A stretch of DNA of 5,613 nt from contig JBMSSR010000182.1 of NCBI GenBank assembly GCA_049424465.1, positions 1 to 5,613 of the forward strand, given 5' to 3'. Below the pieces are notes generated by a model, which worked only from the letters and a program-made list of their open reading frames with translations, did no database searches and was not told the DNA's origin. This document shows, one piece after another, positions 1 to 3,612 of this stretch; position 1 is the stretch's first letter, and the number at the start of each line of letters is the position of its first letter. The translations under genes were made by a program, and so were the position numbers. The stretch is from UBA668 sp049424465. Its GTDB lineage: Bacteria; Actinomycetota; Acidimicrobiia; Acidimicrobiales; Ilumatobacteraceae.

Positions 1-87
1 ATTGACAGGCTGTTGGTCGAATCGAAACGTCGAACCCTGTGGCGGCGGTGGCGCCTGCGGAGCGGTCAGCGTCCGCTGAATATTCAT
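1..87 (-). CDS. Possible 5' end of a leftward hypothetical gene (partial)
   Basis: This is a weak candidate that I do not recognise. An ATG at 87-85 opens a frame that runs without a stop to the left edge, giving 29 residues that begin MNIQRTLTAPQ. A proline-rich stretch (PPPP) and an FRFD sequence follow. It would start 36 bp after the stop of the deacetylase gene, on the same strand, so it could be the next gene of that operon. Against it: no Shine-Dalgarno sequence is visible, no -10-like box lies before the ATG, and third positions are less G/C-rich than in the other genes. A second leftward frame and one rightward frame are also mostly open here. The sequence beyond position 1 is needed to decide. 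Confidence 0.25.
   Translation of the reverse strand, partial: MNIQRTLTAPQAPPPPQGSTFRFDQQPVN
77..86. repeat. Perfect 10-bp AT-rich palindrome
   Basis: TGAATATTCA reads identically on both strands and is the most AT-rich spot in its surroundings. It overlaps the ATG of the weak leftward candidate at 87-85. A 5-bp inverted repeat (AGCGG at 61-65, CCGCT at 73-77) adjoins it. It could be a half-site of an operator or the melted part of a promoter, but no -35/-10 pair with good spacing could be assigned and no regulator is known. A chance palindrome is possible. Confidence 0.35.
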
Positions 88-96
88 CTCGGGAGT

Positions 97-115
97 GCCG
101 TCCGAACGTGACGGC
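97..115 (-). terminator. Weak hairpin after the deacetylase gene
   Basis: GCCGTC (97-102) and GACGGC (110-115) can form a 6-bp stem with a 7-nt loop. On the leftward transcript it begins 8 nt after the deacetylase stop codon. No U-tract follows, so it is at best a U-less terminator of the kind proposed for high-GC actinobacteria, or a transcript-end stabiliser. Short G/C inverted repeats are common by chance in such DNA. Confidence 0.2.
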
Positions 116-123
116 GGCGGCGG

Positions 124-969
124 TCAGCCGGCGAGGCCGGCGCGCATCGCGTCGCGCAACTGCCGGTACCCGATGCGCACCGCACCCGACTCGTCGAGCA
201 GCCGGCGCAGCATGGCATCGGTCGTGACGAGCTCGTAGTCGTCGATCCACAGCGGGGCCGACGCCGTCAGGGCGCGCACCTCGGGTGTGTCGATGACCGG
301 CTGCACATGGATCTCGGTGACGCCGGGCTGCAGCGAGCGGATCGCGTCGTAGACGCGCTCGCGACTGCCGGCGCGCCAGTCGTGGTCGAAGTGATCGGGG
401 AAGAGGACACCGTCGTCGGCGGCAATGCGCCGGAACGGGAACCCGGCCTGCTCGGCGGTGATGGTGCTCGGCAGGCGGATGGGCAGCTCGTACTCGGCGG
501 CAAGGTCGAGGTAGACGCCGAAGAACTCGGGCCGCAGCATGATGGGTGAGAGGTGCGGTGCGAGGTGGGTGACATCGACACCCCACGCCATCGCCCGCTC
601 GATCTGGGCACGGCACTCGCGCAGGACCTCACCGGGGTCGGCGTGCTCCCACAGGTCGTCGAGCGTCCGCGGGAAGCCGCCCTCGCCCGACAGCAGGCTC
701 GGTGACTGGGTGATCGGCCCGAAGCGGTAGTGCTCGTACTCGCAGTTGAGCGTGAGGTGCACGCCGACGTCGTCGGTGGGGGCGAGTCGAGATGCTGCGT
801 CGCGCGCCCATGGCGCAGGGACCATCAGGCTGGCGCACGTGGCGACACCGTGGTGCAGCGCGCCCAGCACACCCTCGTTGGCGGCGTGGCTCGCGCCGAG
901 GTCGTCGCACGAGATGATGACGAGGCGGGTGTCGGGGGCGTGGCCGAGACGTTCGGCGAGCGTCGACAT
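124..969 (-). CDS. YdjC/ChbG-family carbohydrate deacetylase-like protein
   Basis: The 281-residue product resembles the YdjC/ChbG family, metal-dependent enzymes that remove acetyl groups from N-acetylated sugars (ChbG acts on chitin-derived oligosaccharides). Visible family features are a beta-strand ending in the metal-site pair D22-D23 (IISCDDLGASHAANEGV), the GVHLTLN motif with H71, and the later pair H135 and H139 (THLAPHLSP). A C-terminal segment around 219-245 (EIHVQP, then WIDDYEL) matches the closing part of the fold. Length suits the family, and no signal peptide or membrane segment is seen, so it is probably cytoplasmic. The substrate cannot be read from sequence; many relatives are annotated only as polysaccharide deacetylase-like. 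I chose ATG 969 because the conserved core starts about 15 residues later; an in-frame GTG at 978 is possible. It starts 10 bp after the nuclease stop, suggesting one transcript. The family call is firm and the substrate unknown. Confidence 0.85.
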   Translation of the reverse strand: MSTLAERLGHAPDTRLVIISCDDLGASHAANEGVLGALHHGVATCASLMVPAPWARDAASRLAPTDDVGVHLTLNCEYEHYRFGPITQSPSLLSGEGGFPRTLDDLWEHADPGEVLRECRAQIERAMAWGVDVTHLAPHLSPIMLRPEFFGVYLDLAAEYELPIRLPSTITAEQAGFPFRRIAADDGVLFPDHFDHDWRAGSRERVYDAIRSLQPGVTEIHVQPVIDTPEVRALTASAPLWIDDYELVTTDAMLRRLLDESGAVRIGYRQLRDAMRAGLAG

Positions 970-976
970 GTGCGGC

Positions 977-982
977 ACGCTA
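977..982 (-). promoter_or_regulatory. -10-like hexamer TAGCGT before the deacetylase start
   Basis: On the leftward strand TAGCGT ends 7 nt before the ATG at 969, the spacing expected if transcription began at the start codon itself. Its first three bases are also the TAG stop of the nuclease gene. No Shine-Dalgarno sequence at proper distance is seen. No convincing -35 was identified, so it may be a chance match or a secondary promoter inside an operon. Confidence 0.25.
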
Positions 983-1522
983 CCCGCTGCACGCACCCCA
1001 CAGGCCGAGGTGCGCCCGCCGGGCGGCGAGTGCCGCATCGGCGAACCGGTCGGCGTGCGCCGTGTTCGGCTCGAACGGGAACGGTCGCGCATAGCCGCCC
1101 GCAACGATCGCGAGGTTGACGAACAACCCGTCGGTGGCCCGGTACACGTAGGCGAGCAACCGGCCGTACGCATCGCGCGCCTCGGCGTCGCGCTCGAGAC
1201 GTACCGGGGTCGACGGCGGCAGCGTGGCCGTGGTGAAGGCCGAGGCCTCGGGGCCGTAGCACTGCACCGGGGTGTTCGGCTTGACGGTCTCGGGCGTGTC
1301 GATACCGATCAGCCGCACGCGTTCGGTCGCGCCGTCGATCTCGATGTCGATGGTGTCGCCGTCGACGACGTCGACCACGACCGCATTCGGGTCGATCACG
1401 GTGCCGACCGGAGTGTCCGGCACGTCGACCGACGGGTCAGCGGCGGCGCACGCAGTCGGTGCGACGACGAGTCCCGCGAGTGCGAGCAGCAGGAGTGGCG
1501 TGCGAGCGGACGTGCCGGCCAT
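980..1522 (-). CDS. Exported thermonuclease-like protein (SNase domain)
   Basis: This 180-residue protein is a staphylococcal-nuclease homologue, predicted to cut DNA or RNA outside the cytoplasm with Ca2+. The N-terminus has a short charged part (R7) and a hydrophobic stretch (about 10-21, LLLLALAGLVVAP). It then reads TACAAADPS, compatible with Sec export and signal peptidase cleavage near 25-28. C25 could suggest a lipoprotein, but P at -3 makes the lipobox poor. The SNase domain spans about 46-176. By alignment with S. aureus nuclease, all active-site residues are present: D56 (DGDT), R70 and D75 and E78 (VRLIGIDTPE), and R121 (DAYGRLLAYVY). C88 and C178 could form a disulphide pinning the C-terminal helix. 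It lies 48 bp after the thiolase stop and 10 bp before the deacetylase start. Likely roles are nutrient DNA scavenging or turnover of extracellular nucleic acid. Confidence 0.92.
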   Translation of the reverse strand: MAGTSARTPLLLLALAGLVVAPTACAAADPSVDVPDTPVGTVIDPNAVVVDVVDGDTIDIEIDGATERVRLIGIDTPETVKPNTPVQCYGPEASAFTTATLPPSTPVRLERDAEARDAYGRLLAYVYRATDGLFVNLAIVAGGYARPFPFEPNTAHADRFADAALAARRAHLGLWGACSG

Positions 1523-1524
1523 GA

Positions 1525-1545
1525 CGGCCGTTCTATCGACGGCCG
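1525..1545 (-). repeat. 7-bp inverted repeat between thiolase and nuclease genes
   Basis: CGGCCGT (1525-1531) and ACGGCCG (1539-1545) are perfect inverted repeats with a 7-nt spacer. The same bases also form an 8-bp direct repeat, GACGGCCG at 1523-1530 and 1538-1545. On the leftward transcript the hairpin starts 25 nt after the thiolase stop and ends 2 nt before the nuclease ATG. It could end or trim thiolase transcripts, or mask nuclease translation on a read-through mRNA. No U-tract follows. Confidence 0.4.
1530..1535 (-). promoter_or_regulatory. -10-like hexamer TAGAAC before the nuclease start
   Basis: Leftward TAGAAC matches four of six TATAAT positions and ends 7 nt before the ATG at 1522. 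No Shine-Dalgarno sequence is visible, so a leaderless nuclease mRNA is plausible. It lies mostly in the loop of the inverted repeat at 1525-1545. No good -35 is seen at 16-19 bp, which lowers confidence. Confidence 0.25.
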
Positions 1546-1570
1546 CCGCCGTGCGCGTCGTGCGGTGGCG

Positions 1571-2749
1571 TCAGAGCCGTTCGATGAGCGTGCCCGTCCC
1601 GAGGCCGCCGCCACAGCACATCGTGACGATGCCGTACCGGCCACCGGTGCGCTCGAGTTCGTACAGGGCCTTGGTCATCAGGAACGCACCAGTACCGCCC
1701 AGGGGGTGACCGAGGGCGATCGCGCCGCCATTGGGGTTGGTGCGCTCGGGAGCGGCACCGACCTCCTTCTGCCAGGCCAGTACGACCGAGGCGAACGCCT
1801 CGTTGACCTCGAACACGTCGATGTCGTCGATGGTGAGGTGGTTGCGCTGCAACAGGTGCCGTGTCGCGTCGATCGGGCCTGTCAGCATCAGCACCGGGTC
1901 GACGCCGACGTTGCAGGTGTCGACGATGCGTGCGCGGGCGCGCAGGCCGAGTGCAGCGGCCTTCTCCTCGGTCATCATCAGCACCGCAGCGGCACCGTCG
2001 CTGATCTGGCTCGAGTTGCCTGCCGTGTGCACTCCGTGCTCGCGGGCGACCGGCTTCAGACTGGCGAGCTTCTCGAGGGACGTGTCGCGGATGCCCTCGT
2101 CGCGGCGCACGGTGTGCGTGCTGCCCGTGGGCGCACCAGTCTCGTCGACGTCGGGTGCCTCGACGTCGAGGTACTGGCCGGCGAAGCGGTCCTCGGCCCA
2201 GGCGCGTGCGGCTCGCTGCTGGCTCTGCAGGCCGAAGCGGTCGGTGTCGTCGCGCGAGATCCCCCACGTCTCGGCGATGCGCTCGGCACCCTCGAACTGC
2301 GACGTCATCTCGTAGCGATCGAAGTAGGTGCGCGGGATCGGCACGCCGAGGCCGAGTGCCTTGCCGCTGTTGCTGCCGATGGGCACGCGGCTCATCACCT
2401 CGACACCGCACGCCAGCGCGACGTCGACGACGCCGGCCTTCACGAGGGCGCTGGCGAGGTTGGTCGCCTGCTGGCTCGAGCCGCACTGCGCGTCGACGGT
2501 GGTGGCGGCGACGCTGAGCGGCCCGCCCATCGCCAGCCACGCGGTGCGGGCGACGTTGAACGACTGCTCGCCGACCTGGCTGACGCAGCCACCGACGACC
2601 TGTCCCACCTGCGCGGGGTCGATCCCGGTGCGGTCGATCGCTCCCTTCTGGACGAGGCCCAGCAGCTCGGCAGGGTGGAGGGTGGACAGGCCGCCGTTGC
2701 GCTTGCCGATGGGCGTGCGCACGGCGTCGACGATGACGACGCTGCTCAT
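1571..2749 (-). CDS. FadA5-like thiolase (acetyl-CoA C-acyltransferase)
   Basis: The 392-residue product is a full-length thiolase, which cleaves 3-ketoacyl-CoA with CoA to release acetyl-CoA or propionyl-CoA (or condenses acyl-CoAs). Catalytic positions are all present: nucleophile C89 (VDAQCGSSQQA), N316-E317 (VNEAFAS), H348 (GGAIALGHPLGGTGA) and C378 (TMCCGGGLGTGT). Several stretches closely recall, from memory, the M. tuberculosis steroid thiolase FadA5: PIGKRNG near the N-terminus, QFE-AERIA near 151-159, TAGNSSQISDGAAAVL at 242-256, and a GTLIERL end. This suggests a steroid or other bulky side-chain substrate, but no other cholesterol-catabolism gene is in the window, so acetoacetyl-CoA or fatty-acid thiolase remains possible. 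It is the first gene of the leftward group and lies 14 bp from divergent nudC. ATG 2749 is well supported because the conserved N-terminal strand (VVIVDAVRTPIGK) begins at once. Shine-Dalgarno is absent or weak. Confidence 0.95.
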   Translation of the reverse strand: MSSVVIVDAVRTPIGKRNGGLSTLHPAELLGLVQKGAIDRTGIDPAQVGQVVGGCVSQVGEQSFNVARTAWLAMGGPLSVAATTVDAQCGSSQQATNLASALVKAGVVDVALACGVEVMSRVPIGSNSGKALGLGVPIPRTYFDRYEMTSQFEGAERIAETWGISRDDTDRFGLQSQQRAARAWAEDRFAGQYLDVEAPDVDETGAPTGSTHTVRRDEGIRDTSLEKLASLKPVAREHGVHTAGNSSQISDGAAAVLMMTEEKAAALGLRARARIVDTCNVGVDPVLMLTGPIDATRHLLQRNHLTIDDIDVFEVNEAFASVVLAWQKEVGAAPERTNPNGGAIALGHPLGGTGAFLMTKALYELERTGGRYGIVTMCCGGGLGTGTLIERL

Positions 2750-2755
2750 GGCGGC

Positions 2756-2786
2756 ACTCTACGGTGGCGCCCGTGACGACCTTCAA
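2756..2786 (-). promoter_or_regulatory. Candidate leaderless promoter of the thiolase gene
   Basis: On the leftward strand TTGAAG (2786-2781, four of six TTGACA positions) is followed after 19 bp by TAGAGT (2761-2756, four of six TATAAT positions). It ends 6 nt before the thiolase ATG at 2749, so transcription would start at or next to the start codon. The -35 lies inside the nudC coding sequence. The spacer is longer than the usual 17 bp. Confidence 0.4.
2760..2765 (+). promoter_or_regulatory. Possible rightward -10 for nudC, overlapping the thiolase -10
   Basis: Rightward TACGGT fits only the minimal TAnnnT pattern and ends 7 nt before an in-frame GTG at 2773. It shares bases 2760-2761 with the leftward TAGAGT box. 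If real, nudC would be leaderless and start at 2773, three codons inside the longer frame. No -35 was found. Confidence 0.2.
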
Positions 2787-3585
2787 CCCTGCGTTCCAAC
2801 CGCCGGCGGGCCGGACAGCGCAGCGATTCATCCATGTGGTGGGCAGTTCGGTGTTCGTCGACGACCGACCGGCGGACGAGGCATGGCCGCAACACTTCCT
2901 CGGCCTGCTCGAGCCGTCGACGGCGCCGAGCAGCACGACCGAGGTGGTCGCGTGCTGGGGCGTCGACGTGCCGCACGGCGACGACCCGTCGTACGGCGCT
3001 GCACTCGACCTGTACTCGTACTTCGGCCGCTCGAGCGAGGTCGACTGGCTGGTCGCCGGTCGCGCCGTGCAGGTGGTCGAGTGGGCGCGCACGCACCGCT
3101 TCTGCGGTCGCTGCGGCACGCCCACCGAGCCACAGCCCGCCGAGCGTGCGATGCGCTGCCCGGCGTGCGGGCTCCTCGCGTTCCCGCGCCTCGCCCCGGC
3201 GATGATCACGCTCGTCACCAAGGGTGATGCCGGCCCTGACCAACAGGTGTTGCTGGCACGCGGCGTCAACTTCAGGGCGCCGATGTACTCGTGCCTCGCC
3301 GGCTTTGTCGAGCCCGGCGAGACCCTCGAGGGCGCCGTCATCCGCGAGGTGCGCGAGGAGGTGGGGGTGGAGGTGGCCGACGTGCGCTACTGGGGCAGCC
3401 AGCCGTGGCCATTCCCGCACAGCCTGATGCTTGGCTTCACGGCGCGCTGGGTGGGTGGCGAGATCGAGTGCGATCCGTCCGAGATCGTCGATGCGCAGTG
3501 GTACCGCCGCGGCGAACTGCCACCCATCCCGCCGAACATCTCGATCGCGCGCAAGATCATCGACGACTGGGTGGCGAACGGCTGA
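2764..3585 (+). CDS. nudC: NAD(H) pyrophosphatase, NudC family
   Basis: The 273-residue product is a NudC-type NUDIX hydrolase. The family splits NADH to NMNH and AMP, and bacterial NudC also removes NAD caps from RNA 5' ends. Domains in order: a variable N-terminal domain (1-110); a zinc ribbon with C114, C117, C132 and C135; and the NUDIX fold beginning at FPRLAPAMITLV (140-151). The NUDIX box runs 180-202 and is intact: G180, E186, R194-E195, E198-E199 and G201. The SQPWPFPHSLMLGF stretch at 212-225 is the signature separating NADH pyrophosphatases from other NUDIX enzymes. Length fits the family. No signal peptide is seen, so it should be cytoplasmic. The start is uncertain: GTG 2764 gives the longest form, GTG 2773 loses three residues and fits a possible -10 box, and neither has a Shine-Dalgarno sequence. 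It is divergent from the thiolase and convergent with the peptidase, so probably a one-gene transcript. Confidence 0.95.
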   Translation: MAPVTTFNPAFQPPAGRTAQRFIHVVGSSVFVDDRPADEAWPQHFLGLLEPSTAPSSTTEVVACWGVDVPHGDDPSYGAALDLYSYFGRSSEVDWLVAGRAVQVVEWARTHRFCGRCGTPTEPQPAERAMRCPACGLLAFPRLAPAMITLVTKGDAGPDQQVLLARGVNFRAPMYSCLAGFVEPGETLEGAVIREVREEVGVEVADVRYWGSQPWPFPHSLMLGFTARWVGGEIECDPSEIVDAQWYRRGELPPIPPNISIARKIIDDWVANG

Positions 3586-3601
3586 CGGCGCGGGCGCGCC
3601 G
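3586..3601. terminator. All-G/C hairpin between convergent genes
   Basis: CGGCGC at 3586-3591 pairs with GCGCCG at 3596-3601, a 6-bp G/C stem with a 4-nt loop (or 7 bp with 2 nt). It starts directly after the nudC stop and lies 11 bp beyond the peptidase stop, in a 27-bp gap between converging genes. The position suits a two-way terminator. No T-tract exists on either side, so intrinsic termination would be of the U-less type, and local GC richness makes chance pairing likely. Confidence 0.35.
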
Positions 3602-3612
3602 CCGGGCCTGCG

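Noticed and set aside
2..7. A perfect TTGACA -35 consensus at the left edge, rightward.
   Set aside because: The hexamer 17 bp downstream is AAACGT, a poor -10, and no rightward gene follows. A promoter here would only read antisense to the deacetylase.
1..111. An open rightward frame that could be the tail of a convergent gene (36 codons ending at TGA 109-111).
   Set aside because: It is arginine-rich, with lower G/C at third positions than the confident genes and no recognisable motif. It cannot be told from chance without upstream sequence.
39..227. A 62-codon rightward frame across the deacetylase 3' end.
   Set aside because: It overlaps the conserved C-terminus of the deacetylase and encodes an arginine/alanine-rich peptide without family features.
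746..2776. A 676-codon rightward open frame lying opposite the deacetylase, nuclease and thiolase genes.
   Set aside because: It crosses three genes with intact motifs on the other strand, spans their boundaries, and encodes R-, A-, G- and D-rich low-complexity sequence with no domain. Long antisense frames arise from G/C third-position bias.
1533..3341. A 602-codon leftward open frame opposite nudC and in another frame of the thiolase.
   Set aside because: It overlaps two confident genes, is rich in R, A, P and H in the thiolase part, and shows no family motif. It is a composition shadow.
3593..3600. The 8-bp palindrome GGCGCGCC as a regulatory site.
   Set aside because: It lies between two gene ends, not starts, and is expected by chance in this GC-rich spacer. 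It is better viewed as part of the hairpin.
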